The notes under the pieces were generated by a model. It searched no databases. It was not told the origin of the DNA and worked only from the letters and a program-made list of their open reading frames with translations. This document shows positions 8,893 through 17,651 of a DNA stretch of 61,694 bases, in pieces (within the stretch, counting starts at the first letter, position 1; each line of letters opens with the position of its first letter). The translations under genes were made by a program, and so were the position numbers. Source of the stretch: Polyangiaceae bacterium (GTDB taxonomy: Bacteria > Myxococcota_A > Polyangia > Polyangiales > Polyangiaceae); contig JAQSWN010000040.1 of NCBI GenBank assembly GCA_029266615.1, positions 1 through 61,694 on the forward strand, given 5' to 3'.

Positions 8893-9018
8893 GCTCGCCC
8901 TTTAACCCGCAGAGCTGGGCCGCGTCGAGACGGATTCACGTGGAGCCCCGGGCCGCGAGCATCCTGACTCGGGGGGGCTTTCGGGCTAGCCTCGTCGGTT
9001 CGCCGCGAGGGAAAACGC

Positions 9019-11517
9019 ATGCAACCGACTCAGCTGGATCCGACCGAGCTACCGAACGAAGCCCAAGCCCGAGCGGAGCTCGGTGAACGACTGAAAGCGC
9101 GGGCGCGTGAAACGTTTCAACGAGGCGAGCTAGTCTCCGCGATGCTGTTCGCGTCCGACGCGCTGATGCTGTTTCCGAACGAGCGCTCCTACTTGGACTT
9201 GGTGGACGAAATAGCGCTGGCGTCGCCGGACCCGCTCTCCACGGCGCCCGTCGCGACCGGCGCCATCCACGTCGCGACCGCGGCGGTTCGCGCGCGCATC
9301 CTCATGATGCAAAAGCGCCTGCCCGAAGCGATTGAGCTCATCTGCGACGTGATCGACGTAGCGCCGGATTTGGCATACCTGCCGTGGCTCACGCGCTGGT
9401 GCAATCCCGAGGTCATTTCGCGCCTCGGCTGGGAAGTATTTGCCCAGCACCCCGTGCGCTCGGCCCTGCGCGCCGGCATTCAAGTCTCGCCCCAGCCCGA
9501 TCCGGAAGATCCGCGGCTCGCCAACGTCCGCGCCGGCGCGGACTTGTTCGCCGCGTTGCGAACCACGTACCCCAACGAGCCGGTTCTCTATTTCGGCGAG
9601 GTGCTACTGCGCCGCCGCTTGGCCGACCCGAACGCTACGCTGGCCGTCGCGCTCGAGGGCGTGCGGCGCTTCCCGGGGGATTGGAAGGTTCAAACCGCAG
9701 CCGCGAACGCGTTCCGCCAAGCTGGTCGCCCCGACGAAGCCGAGCAACACGCTCGCCAAGCACTCACCATCGACCCCAAGGACAACTCGCCGCTTTTCGA
9801 CCTGGGCTGGGCCTTCTTGGACGCCAAGCGCTACGACCGGGCCACGCAGGTCTTTCACGAGCTTCTCTCGCGCGAGCCGGACTACGAAGACGCACGCCCG
9901 TCATTTCACTACGCGCGTTTCCGCGGCTACGACACGCCGGAAGACAAGCACGCGTTGCTCCTTCTGCGCGAGCGAGAATGGTGGAGTCACCTCACCCGCA
10001 AGCTCTGCGATGAGCTGGAGCCCATGGAGGCTTACTTCACGTTCCTGCAAGGACCGGGCGATGCAACGGCGGCCGCGGCGCGCTCCTTCGCACGTGAGCT
10101 CGCGCCTATCCTGCGCTGTTGCGGCCAAGGCCTGGAGTGCAGCATCGGGCTCGAGAGCAAATTCCTAGACGCGCCGAGCGTGAACATCGGCTTCGACTTG
10201 GCCATGCGCAGCTTGGGCGCGCGCGGTTCCTTGAACGTGACGGTCGAAGAGATTCAGCAGCCGGATCCACGCGTGGACAAGGCGCAGGCTCAATATCGCC
10301 TGTGGAGTTACGAGGGCACCAGCGCACGCAAGCTGTATCCAGCGGCGGATCCGCGCGCGCAGCAAGTGATCGCCAGCATCGCCCAGCAGCTGTACCGCCA
10401 AGACGTTTGGGACGGCGCGGCCCGCAGCGTGGCTCAGCACTGGGGCGTGGACTGGCTGCATGCCTTTCTGGCGGTGCTGACGGATCCGCCGCTGCCGCCC
10501 GCCGACTCCGGCTTCGACGGCTTCTATTGGACGTACCGCTGTCAGGTCGCGACCGCGCTGGTGCTGTCGCACCTCGGCTCGTGGGAAACGGGACCCGGGC
10601 GCGGCGCGCTGTACTCGCTCGTATTCGGGCCTTCGGACTGGACGACGAGCGCGGCCATCATCGCGCTCGGGTTTCGCGCCAAAGAGAACGCGGCGCTGCG
10701 CCCCGAGGTCGAGCAGCTGTTCGGCTGGCTGCGCGGGCAAGCGCCGGCGCGCGGCTTTACTGGTTGGGAAACGGTGCTGGCGCACGTCTGGCTTGGCCTC
10801 GGCAATCACCCTCAAGCGACGACGGATGGCATCCGAACCTGGCTGACGCAGCTCGCAGAAGATCCGGCCAAGAGCAACCGGGTGAAGCCGCCGACCCGCC
10901 GCTACGGCGGGCTCACGCTGGAGCAGTACGCGGAGTTCTCCGCGGAGCGGGATCGCATCCTCAGTAGCGTCGGTCACGGCGGGGCAGGGGCGGTGCTCGG
11001 GGCCATCGCGTCGCCGCCGCCGGCCCTGGTCCAGCTGTTCGAGCGATTCAAGCTACCGCTGCGCACGGACAACTTCGGCAAGCTCAACCTCGTCATTCCG
11101 GAGTGGCAGGAGGCGCTGAACAACAGCCGCGCGTTGCACGAGCGCTTCATCGAGCTGCAGGAGCTCCAGAGCTTCGCGAAGATGGGGGTCAATGCGGACG
11201 AGAAAGCCGCGCTCGATAACGTTCGGGACGGCAACATGGACATGCACCTCCGCATGGCTCAAGCCCAGCAGGCGCAGCACGCCTTGAAGCAGGGTGACCA
11301 GGATCCCGATCCGGTCGTATTCCCCGGACAGAACGTGGCCAAGCTGAGCGACTACGTAGCCATTCTGAAGGGCATGCAGCGCGGGGACATGATGGGCGCG
11401 CTGGGCCACTACGGCCTGGACATGATGAGCTATGGCCAAGTCGCGACGGCTTGGGGTGCCAAGATGGCCGCCGATCCGGTGCTGACCGAGAAGTTCACGC
11501 GCATGATGAACGGCTAG
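9019..11517 (+). CDS. Large TPR-repeat protein with C-terminal DUF6620-like segment
   Basis: The 832-residue protein has GAGGG upstream of its ATG and no signal peptide. TPR-like helices cover about residues 20-290 (AMLFASDALMLFPNE, AIELICDVIDVAPD, AEQHARQALTIDPKD, ATQVFHELLSREPDY). A mixed region of about 400 residues without clear homology follows. The last 70 residues (VAKLSDYVAILKGMQ, GDMMGALGHYGLDMMSYG, TEKFTRMMNG) resemble the small myxobacterial DUF6620 family, here fused to a TPR scaffold. It is transcribed alone, towards the SDR relic at 11.5 kb. The likely role is protein-protein scaffolding; function unknown. Confidence 0.75.
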   Translation: MQPTQLDPTELPNEAQARAELGERLKARARETFQRGELVSAMLFASDALMLFPNERSYLDLVDEIALASPDPLSTAPVATGAIHVATAAVRARILMMQKRLPEAIELICDVIDVAPDLAYLPWLTRWCNPEVISRLGWEVFAQHPVRSALRAGIQVSPQPDPEDPRLANVRAGADLFAALRTTYPNEPVLYFGEVLLRRRLADPNATLAVALEGVRRFPGDWKVQTAAANAFRQAGRPDEAEQHARQALTIDPKDNSPLFDLGWAFLDAKRYDRATQVFHELLSREPDYEDARPSFHYARFRGYDTPEDKHALLLLREREWWSHLTRKLCDELEPMEAYFTFLQGPGDATAAAARSFARELAPILRCCGQGLECSIGLESKFLDAPSVNIGFDLAMRSLGARGSLNVTVEEIQQPDPRVDKAQAQYRLWSYEGTSARKLYPAADPRAQQVIASIAQQLYRQDVWDGAARSVAQHWGVDWLHAFLAVLTDPPLPPADSGFDGFYWTYRCQVATALVLSHLGSWETGPGRGALYSLVFGPSDWTTSAAIIALGFRAKENAALRPEVEQLFGWLRGQAPARGFTGWETVLAHVWLGLGNHPQATTDGIRTWLTQLAEDPAKSNRVKPPTRRYGGLTLEQYAEFSAERDRILSSVGHGGAGAVLGAIASPPPALVQLFERFKLPLRTDNFGKLNLVIPEWQEALNNSRALHERFIELQELQSFAKMGVNADEKAALDNVRDGNMDMHLRMAQAQQAQHALKQGDQDPDPVVFPGQNVAKLSDYVAILKGMQRGDMMGALGHYGLDMMSYGQVATAWGAKMAADPVLTEKFTRMMNG

Positions 11518-11518
11518 G

Positions 11519-11534
11519 GCTGCCACTCGGCAGC
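11519..11534 (+). terminator. Small hairpin after the TPR gene
   Basis: GCTGCC-ACTC-GGCAGC begins two bases after the stop of the TPR gene. It has a 6-bp perfect stem and tetraloop but no T-run. It sits at the 5' edge of the SDR gene relic. Confidence 0.3.
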
Positions 11535-11650
11535 AAGGAGGGGGCCGAGCAGGTGGTGCGCGACATCGTCGCCAAGGACGGCAAGGCCGTTGCGGTGCAA
11601 GCCGACGTTGCTAAGGCGGAAGACGTGAAGCGGCAATTCGCGGAGACCGT
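11526..11650 (+). pseudogene. Relic of an SDR oxidoreductase gene
   Basis: One frame reads SKEGAEQVVRDIVAKDGK followed by AVAVQADVAKAEDVKRQFAET (11532-11648). This is the standard segment of FabG/glucose-1-dehydrogenase-type SDRs between the Rossmann glycine motif and the first Asp region. Neither the TGxxxGIG motif nor the YxxxK catalytic region is present on either side. The stretch begins right after the stop of the TPR gene and ends 25 bp before the MFS gene. About 40 residues of a roughly 250-residue family remain, so it is a deletion remnant. Confidence 0.7.
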
Positions 11651-11673
11651 CCGACCCCCTGGCGCGTCGGCGA

Positions 11674-13050
11674 CTAGTGGCCGACGGGCGCGACACCTGG
11701 CTCTGCGTCGTCTTTGACGTGAAACGGCGCAAGCGCGGCCGCGATGACGGACGGGACCGAAGCGACGAGGCAGAACGCGAAGAAGTGCTGATAGCCGAGC
11801 TTCTCTTGGATGGCGCCGCTCATCATCGAGGGGATCATCAAGCCTAAGCCCATGAGGGACGTAGCAAACGCATAGTGCGCGGTGCGGTACTTGCCCGGCG
11901 CGATCTGCTGCATCATGTAAAGGATGTGAGCGACGGAGCCGAAACCGTAGCCAAACTTTTCGATGGTCACGAGCGTGGTGACGAGGGTGTGGCTCGGCGC
12001 ATGGGACGACGCCAAAATCAGATAGCAAACGTGAGGCACGTTCATCGCTAGCGCCAGCCAAACGATGGATCGCTTGAGCGTGAGCTTGGCCGCGAACACT
12101 CCGCCCAGGAGCGCGCCCAACATGAAACCGAGTGTCCCGAAGGAGCCATTGATGTACCCGAGGGCCTGGTTGGAAAGGCCGAGTCCCCCCTTGGCGATGG
12201 GGTCCAACATGAAGAGCGGCCCTATCTTCTCGATGAAGCCTTCACCGCTGCGGTACAGCAGGATGAACACCAGGCCGAGCCCAATTCCAGGCTTTTGGAA
12301 GAAGCTCGTCAATGTGGCGCCAAACGCCTTCATCCCTTCTGCGACCCCGCTCGGCGTCTCGGTGGAGCGCACGTCCTGCGGGAGCATCTTCATGTGCCAC
12401 ACGCCCAGCAACGCCATGAGCGCGGCGAGCACGCCCATCACCACCATCCAGCTGTACTGCCAGGCATTGAGCTCGGCGGCGGCGCCCGTCGCGCCGCCCA
12501 GCTTTTGCTCGAACAAGTAACCGGTCAGCGTCACCAGTAAGCCGGAAGCGACGATGCGTCCGGCGTTCCAGCAGAAGCCCTGCACGCCCACCCACGCCGA
12601 CTGCTCCTTGGCGGTAGTGACGGCCATGTATGCGCCGTCCGCGGAGATGTCTTGCGTCGCGGAAAGGAAGCCGGTCACCCAGAAGAAGGCGAGCGTGAGG
12701 CCCATGAAGCTCGGCATGGGGAGCGAAAGCGCCACGCACGAGAGCGTGACCGCCATCGCCAGCTCCGTGCCGACCACCCAATGCTTCTTGGTCTTGAACA
12801 TCTCCGTGATGGGCGCCCAAGCGAACTTGAACGACCAGGGCACGTACAGGGACCCTGTGTAGATGGCGATATCGGTGTTGGAGACACCGAGGTTCTTGTA
12901 CATGAGGGCGGCGACCACGCTCACCGTGATCATCGGGAGCCCTTCGGCGAAGTACAGCGTCGGCACCCAGAGCGCCGGGTGCCTCCGCCGTGCTACCGGC
13001 GGCGCCGCTGCAGTTTCACGCGCCTTGCTCGCGGCCTCAGTTGTCGTCAC
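11674..13050 (-). CDS. MFS transporter, AmpG-like
   Basis: The 458-residue integral inner-membrane protein starts at GTG 13050 and has about 12 hydrophobic segments. The N-terminal pattern LWVPTLYFAEGLPMITVSVV, then KNLGVSNTDIAIYTGSLYVPW and FKFAWAPITEMF, is that of the AmpG/acetyl-CoA transporter-like (PAT) branch of MFS, which imports muropeptides or similar. The second half keeps FIEKIGPLFMLD and YGFGSVAHILYMM. It has no AmpD or AmpR neighbour, so beta-lactamase signalling is not implied. It is divergent from the SDR gene at 13182 across 131 bp. Substrate unknown. Confidence 0.8.
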   Translation of the reverse strand: MTTTEAASKARETAAAPPVARRRHPALWVPTLYFAEGLPMITVSVVAALMYKNLGVSNTDIAIYTGSLYVPWSFKFAWAPITEMFKTKKHWVVGTELAMAVTLSCVALSLPMPSFMGLTLAFFWVTGFLSATQDISADGAYMAVTTAKEQSAWVGVQGFCWNAGRIVASGLLVTLTGYLFEQKLGGATGAAAELNAWQYSWMVVMGVLAALMALLGVWHMKMLPQDVRSTETPSGVAEGMKAFGATLTSFFQKPGIGLGLVFILLYRSGEGFIEKIGPLFMLDPIAKGGLGLSNQALGYINGSFGTLGFMLGALLGGVFAAKLTLKRSIVWLALAMNVPHVCYLILASSHAPSHTLVTTLVTIEKFGYGFGSVAHILYMMQQIAPGKYRTAHYAFATSLMGLGLMIPSMMSGAIQEKLGYQHFFAFCLVASVPSVIAAALAPFHVKDDAEPGVAPVGH

Positions 13051-13181
13051 GGCCTGCCATTGTCCACAAGCCTACCGACGTGTCGAGGTGCCACCCGTCC
13101 AAAATTTCTCGCTTCGGTGGCGAAATGTCGAGCCCGGCGAGCGCGCTTGCAGCGGCCGGCGGCCAGCCGCATGGAGTGCCA

Positions 13182-14021
13182 ATGTCCGATTTGCACGGGA
13201 AGGTCTGCCTCATCACCGGAGCGAGCTCGGGCATTGGCCGCGTCACCGCGGAAGTGCTGGCGCAGCGCGGGGCCCGCGTCCTCTTGGCGTGCCGCGACGC
13301 GAGCAAAACGGAGCCAGTGCTCCGGGCCATCGCTTCTGCCGGCGGCAGAGCGGACCTCATCGCCCTCGACTTGGGCGACTTGGACTCCGTGCGCGCCTGC
13401 GCCGCAGCCGTTCTGTCACAGAACGAACCGCTGCACGTGCTGATCAACAACGCCGGCCTCGCCGGTCAGAAGCGCGTGACCAAGCAAGGTTTCGAGCAAA
13501 CCTTCGGCGTGAACCATCTGGGACACTTCTTGCTCACGCAGCTACTCCTACCGCGCCTCTTGGAGCAGCCGCATAGCCGCGTCGTCAACGTGTCGTCGGT
13601 GGCCCACTACGATGCGCGCGGCATCGACTTTTCCGAGCTGCGGGAGCGCGGCAAAGGCTTTGGCGCGATGCATTCCTACCAGGTCTCCAAGCTAGCGAAC
13701 GTGCTTCACGCCAAGGAGCTCGCGCGTCGCTATGGGGCGCAAGGTTTGCACGCCTACTCGCTGCACCCAGGCGTCGTGGCAAGTGACGTGTGGCGCCAGG
13801 TACCACAACCATTCCGTTGGCTCATGACGCGAACCATGATCAGCAACGAAGAGGGCGCAAAGACGACGCTGTACTGCGCCACCAGCGCCGAAGTCGCCGA
13901 CCAGAATGGCCTTTACTACGACGAGTGCCGCGTGAAAGAGCCGTCCGCGGCCGCGCAAAAGCCGGAGCTGGCGCAGGAGCTCTGGGAGCAGAGCGAGCGC
14001 TTCGTGGCGGGCGCGGTCTGA
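13182..14021 (+). CDS. Short-chain dehydrogenase (retinol dehydrogenase-like)
   Basis: Start ATG 13182 is preceded by GGAG at five bases; the longer upstream frame overlaps the divergent promoter region and has no homology. The 279-residue NAD(P)-dependent SDR has TGASSGIG near residue 13, LINNAG near residue 89, VNVSS, and the catalytic YQVSK. The family members closest in pattern are RDH11-14/WWOX-type reductases, with LHPGVVASD and a C-terminal ANGLYYDECR-like segment. No partner gene in the same operon. Substrate unknown. Confidence 0.88.
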   Translation: MSDLHGKVCLITGASSGIGRVTAEVLAQRGARVLLACRDASKTEPVLRAIASAGGRADLIALDLGDLDSVRACAAAVLSQNEPLHVLINNAGLAGQKRVTKQGFEQTFGVNHLGHFLLTQLLLPRLLEQPHSRVVNVSSVAHYDARGIDFSELRERGKGFGAMHSYQVSKLANVLHAKELARRYGAQGLHAYSLHPGVVASDVWRQVPQPFRWLMTRTMISNEEGAKTTLYCATSAEVADQNGLYYDECRVKEPSAAAQKPELAQELWEQSERFVAGAV

Positions 14022-14038
14022 ACGTGGACGTACGTGAC

Positions 14039-14658
14039 CATGCGTGATCAGGTGTGATCATGCGTGACACCCGGTGACGTCTGGTAACGGCCGGTGTCAA
14101 CGCTCGGGCGGCGACGATAGATGGCCATGCGTGATCAGATGTGACCCTACGTCCTGACCGGGGCGGGCTTCGCCGGGGAGGGCCCGCGCGGCGCCGTACA
14201 GGTGACGATGCGTGATCAGGCATGACCCTACGTGATCATGGGTGAGCCTACGTGCCTTCACGGCATGAACGCTCTCCGGACGTCGCCCCGTGATCGCCGG
14301 ACCTCGCTCGAGACCGTAGGTGACCATGCGTGATCAGACGTGACCCTACGTGGTCACGTCTTCCACGAGGAAGCGTGCTTTCTGCAGCGGTACGTGACCA
14401 TGCGTGATCGGGTATGGCCCTACATGATCCTAGGTGAGCTTTCGCGAGGGCGGGTGACCATGCGTGATCAGGCACGACCCTACGTGATCAGCGGTGAGCT
14501 TACGTCTTCACCAAGCGTTGAGATCACGGGCACACCAGCAAGCCTTGGCGATCGCAGATGACCATGCGTGATCAGGCATGGCCGTACGTGATCATGGGTG
14601 ACCTTACGTGCCGGCAGGAGGTCTTCCGATCGCAGATGACCATGCATGATCAGGTGTG
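14039..14658. repeat. Array of eight CATGCGTGATCAG-type sites
   Basis: Eight copies of CATGCGTGATCAGRYRYG start at 14039, 14126, 14207, 14325, 14399, 14459, 14563 and 14641, each varying at one to three bases. The commonest form, CATGC-G-TGATCA-G-GCATG, is an 18-bp palindrome broken only at one symmetric pair. Most copies are followed by ACCCTACGTGATCATGGGTGA-like sequence, a second TGATCA-centred motif. Spacing is irregular (60-118 bp) and the intervening DNA is mostly unrelated. The whole 14022-14708 region has no convincing gene. A cluster of binding sites for a dimeric protein is the simplest reading. Confidence 0.75.
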
Positions 14659-14708
14659 ACCCTACGTGACGGTGGACCCGGGCGTCACCGCGTGGTCTCG
14701 GAGCGCGA

Positions 14709-16901
14709 CTAGCGCTTTTGGAGCGCTTCCCACAGGAACGCCCACTGGTCGGCTATCTCGTCGATCTTCTTTTCCGTCGGAACCCCGGCGCCGTGCCCGG
14801 CGCGGGTCTCGATGCGGATCATGACCGGCGCGTCCCCCGCCTGCGCATGCTGCAGCGCAGCCGCGAATTTGAAGCTGTGGGCGGGCACGACCCGATCGTC
14901 ATGGTCAGCAGTCGTGATGAGCGTGGCCGGGTACTTCACCCCTTGCCGCAAGTTATGGAGCGGCGAATACGCATAGAGGGCGGGAAAGTCAGCGGCGACG
15001 TCCGGCGAGCCGTAATCGTCCGTCCAACTCCAGCCGATCGTGAACTTGTGGAAGCGGAGCATGTCCATCACCCCCACCGCGGGAAGCGCGGCGCCAAATA
15101 GCTCGGGGCGCTGCGCAAGCATGGCGCCCACCAACAAACCGCCATTGGAACGGCCGAGAATGCCCAGGTGCGGGCGGCTCGTCAGCTTCTCGCGCGTCAG
15201 GTACTCGGCCGCGGCGATGAAGTCGTCGAACACGTTTTGCTTTTTCGCGCGCTTGCCCGCTTCGTGCCACGCCTCGCCGTACTCGCCGCCTCCGCGTAGG
15301 TTCGGCACCGCGAGCAAACCACCGAGCGTTAGCCAAGCCAAGTTGCCGACGCTGAACGTCGGCGTGAGAGAGATCGAGAACCCACCGTAGCCGTAAAGAA
15401 GGCACGGCGTGTCGGGGCTCGGCACGGCTCCTTTGCGCTGGGTCAAAAACATGGGAACGCGCGTGCCGTCCTTGCTGGCATAAAAGACTTGCCGCGTCTC
15501 GAACGCGTCCCCATCAACCTTGAGCTTTGGCTCGCGAAATACGCGAGTTTCCCGCGTCTTCACGTCGTAGCGCAGGAGCTTGCGCGGCGCTTGGTAGCTC
15601 TCGTAACTGTAGAAGGTCTCGGTGCGCTTCTCAGTGCCTTCGGATAGCCACACGGTGCCGAGGCCCGGCAGCGGCACCGTGTGTTCCAACTTACCGTCTG
15701 TCGTATGAACGCGTAGCTCCGCGCGCGCGTCCTTGAGATAATTGAGCACGAACTTGCCGCCCACGCGCTCGACCTGACGCAGCGTCTCCGCGTGCTCGGG
15801 GACGACCTCGACGAATTTTGGCTCACGCTGGGCAAGGTCCACGGACACGATACGCCCGCGCGGTGCGCTCTCATCGGTTCTGAACCAGAAGGTGCTGCCG
15901 ACGTTGCCGATGAAATCGTAGAGGTGCTGGATGCGCGGCACGAGCGCCTTCGGCGGCGCGGGGGGCTTCTGCAAGTCCAGATAAAGGACCGCGTTCTTCG
16001 GATCCGTGCCTTGGGTCGCGGCGATCAGGACGTAACGGCCGTCGCGCGTGGTCTGCGCGCCAAAGGCCCACTTGGCCTGATCCTGACGCTCGTAAACCAG
16101 CTGATCATCGGATTGCTTCTGCCCGAGCCGATGAAAAAACAGCTTGTTGAAGTAGTTGGTCGCAGACAGCTCGGCGCCGGGCGCGGGCTCGTCGTACGCG
16201 GTGTAGTAGAATCCGGCTCCGCTCGTGAGCCAGGAAACCGTCGAAAACTTCGACCACTTCAAGAGATCGGGCAAGTCCTCGCCGTCGTCCACCCGCCGCA
16301 CGCGCCACTCGATCCAATCGGAGCCGGCGCGCGAAAGGCCGTACGCGAGCAGCTTGCCGTCCTCGCTCGGTACCGCCCGCGCCAGCGCCACCGTGCCGTC
16401 GGGGGAAAGCGTGTTCGGATCCAAAAGCAAGCGCGGCTCGGCGCGGAGCGACGGCATCCAGTACAAGACGGGCTGGTTCTGGAGGCCCGAGTTGTAAAAA
16501 TAGAAGTAGCGGCCACCGCGCTCGAACGGCAGCTCGTAGCGCTCGAAGTCCCAAAGCTCGCGGAGCCGCTCGCGGATCTCCGTGCGTCGCGGCAAGGAGT
16601 CCAAATAGCCACGCGTCAGGCGGTTCTGAGCTTCAACCCAAGCGCGCGTCTCGGGGCTGTCCGAGCTCTCCAGCCAACGGTACGGGTCTCGCACCGTCAC
16701 CCCATGCAGCACTTCCTCCACCGGCCCGCGGGTGCTGGTCGGATACGCAAGTCGCGGCGGTGACTGCGAAGGTGGAGAAGCCGGCCTCGTCACCGGTGAC
16801 GGCGTGACCGCTACCGGTGACGTCGTCGCGGGAGCAGCTCCGCCGCACGCGCTCGCACCTAGTACCAGCCCCAACCACCTTCGGTTGCTTCGCGTCCTCA
16901 C
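14709..16901 (-). CDS. Prolyl oligopeptidase family S9A, lipoprotein
   Basis: The 730-residue protein starts at GTG. The signal peptide ends in ASAC (Cys19), then a Pro/Ser/Thr spacer, so it is anchored outside the cytoplasm. A seven-bladed propeller domain spans about residues 60-470 (YRWLESSDSPETRAWVEAQN at its start). The alpha/beta-hydrolase domain holds the triad: Ser585 in GRSNGG, Asp around 668 in ADHDDRV and His703 in RAGHGAG. This is the classical POP arrangement, cutting after proline in short peptides. Its gene ends next to the repeat array and is read leftward as a single unit. Confidence 0.93.
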   Translation of the reverse strand: MRTRSNRRWLGLVLGASACGGAAPATTSPVAVTPSPVTRPASPPSQSPPRLAYPTSTRGPVEEVLHGVTVRDPYRWLESSDSPETRAWVEAQNRLTRGYLDSLPRRTEIRERLRELWDFERYELPFERGGRYFYFYNSGLQNQPVLYWMPSLRAEPRLLLDPNTLSPDGTVALARAVPSEDGKLLAYGLSRAGSDWIEWRVRRVDDGEDLPDLLKWSKFSTVSWLTSGAGFYYTAYDEPAPGAELSATNYFNKLFFHRLGQKQSDDQLVYERQDQAKWAFGAQTTRDGRYVLIAATQGTDPKNAVLYLDLQKPPAPPKALVPRIQHLYDFIGNVGSTFWFRTDESAPRGRIVSVDLAQREPKFVEVVPEHAETLRQVERVGGKFVLNYLKDARAELRVHTTDGKLEHTVPLPGLGTVWLSEGTEKRTETFYSYESYQAPRKLLRYDVKTRETRVFREPKLKVDGDAFETRQVFYASKDGTRVPMFLTQRKGAVPSPDTPCLLYGYGGFSISLTPTFSVGNLAWLTLGGLLAVPNLRGGGEYGEAWHEAGKRAKKQNVFDDFIAAAEYLTREKLTSRPHLGILGRSNGGLLVGAMLAQRPELFGAALPAVGVMDMLRFHKFTIGWSWTDDYGSPDVAADFPALYAYSPLHNLRQGVKYPATLITTADHDDRVVPAHSFKFAAALQHAQAGDAPVMIRIETRAGHGAGVPTEKKIDEIADQWAFLWEALQKR

Positions 16902-17168
16902 CAGGTCCGGTCTATCAACCCCGGTCCGTCCTCGCTACGGGGTGGTCACCTCCGATTTCGGTCGTGGTGGCCGTTCTCTTGTCACTCGAGCCGCTACCCG
17001 GCCTGCACGCCTAGGAGCCGGTACCGGGCGTAGGTGGCGCTGGGGAAGCCGGGCGCCGGTTCTGCCGGTTTGAAAAAGTCCTTATGGATCAAACGGTTGC
17101 ACTAATTGTCTAACTTCTGCCCGAACCTCCTAAAGTTGTGCGCGGGGCGGACGAATTTGAGGTGTCCG

Positions 17169-17603
17169 GTGAACTACCGACAGTGCCCCGCTAGAGCCTT
17201 CGACGCGATCGAGACCGAGCTCGTCGGAGGTCATGTCTTGCTGACCAGAATCCGTGGGCACGCGACGGGTTTGATGGTCGAGCGGCGCTTCGACCAATTT
17301 CGGGCCGAGCTCGGTGGCGTCTGCAAGCCGGTATGGATCGTCGAGCAGTTGGAGCTCACTGGTTTCGACCCGAGCGCGGTGACGGCGGGCGCGCGCTGGT
17401 TCACCGCCTTCAAAGATCGCGGAGGCGAGAGGATCATCTCGGTTTCGCAGATGGCGGCCGCACGCATGGTCGCCGCGACGTTGGCATTCGCAGTTCACGC
17501 CAGGCTCTTCAACTGCGGAACGCTGAGCGAAGCTTACGAGCAAGCCGGCCTCGGCGCGGTGGAGATCCGGCCCAGCCTCTATCCGCTCACGCCTCGCGAA
17601 TGA
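17169..17603 (+). CDS. STAS/SpoIIAA-like hypothetical protein
   Basis: I prefer GTG 17169, which has GAGG six bases upstream, giving 144 residues; a TTG at 17106 would add 21 unlike residues. The small soluble protein reads HVLLTRIRGHATGLMVERRFDQF, then KPVWIVEQLELTGFDPSAV and FKDRGGERIISVSQMAAARM. This resembles myxobacterial STAS-like proteins, with an alpha/beta fold and a strand-end region where STAS proteins carry a phosphorylatable Ser. It sits just before the convergent REC-CheX gene. Function unknown. Confidence 0.65.
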   Translation: MNYRQCPARAFDAIETELVGGHVLLTRIRGHATGLMVERRFDQFRAELGGVCKPVWIVEQLELTGFDPSAVTAGARWFTAFKDRGGERIISVSQMAAARMVAATLAFAVHARLFNCGTLSEAYEQAGLGAVEIRPSLYPLTPRE

Positions 17604-17651
17604 AGCGCGATTCGGGCAGCCGCAAACGGCGTCGCACGGGCGTGTCGTCAG

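Noticed and set aside
14022..14708. CRISPR array
   Set aside because: Repeats are imperfect, spacers vary from about 42 to 100 bp, no cas gene is near, and the repeat is a near-palindrome rather than a conserved crRNA-type repeat.
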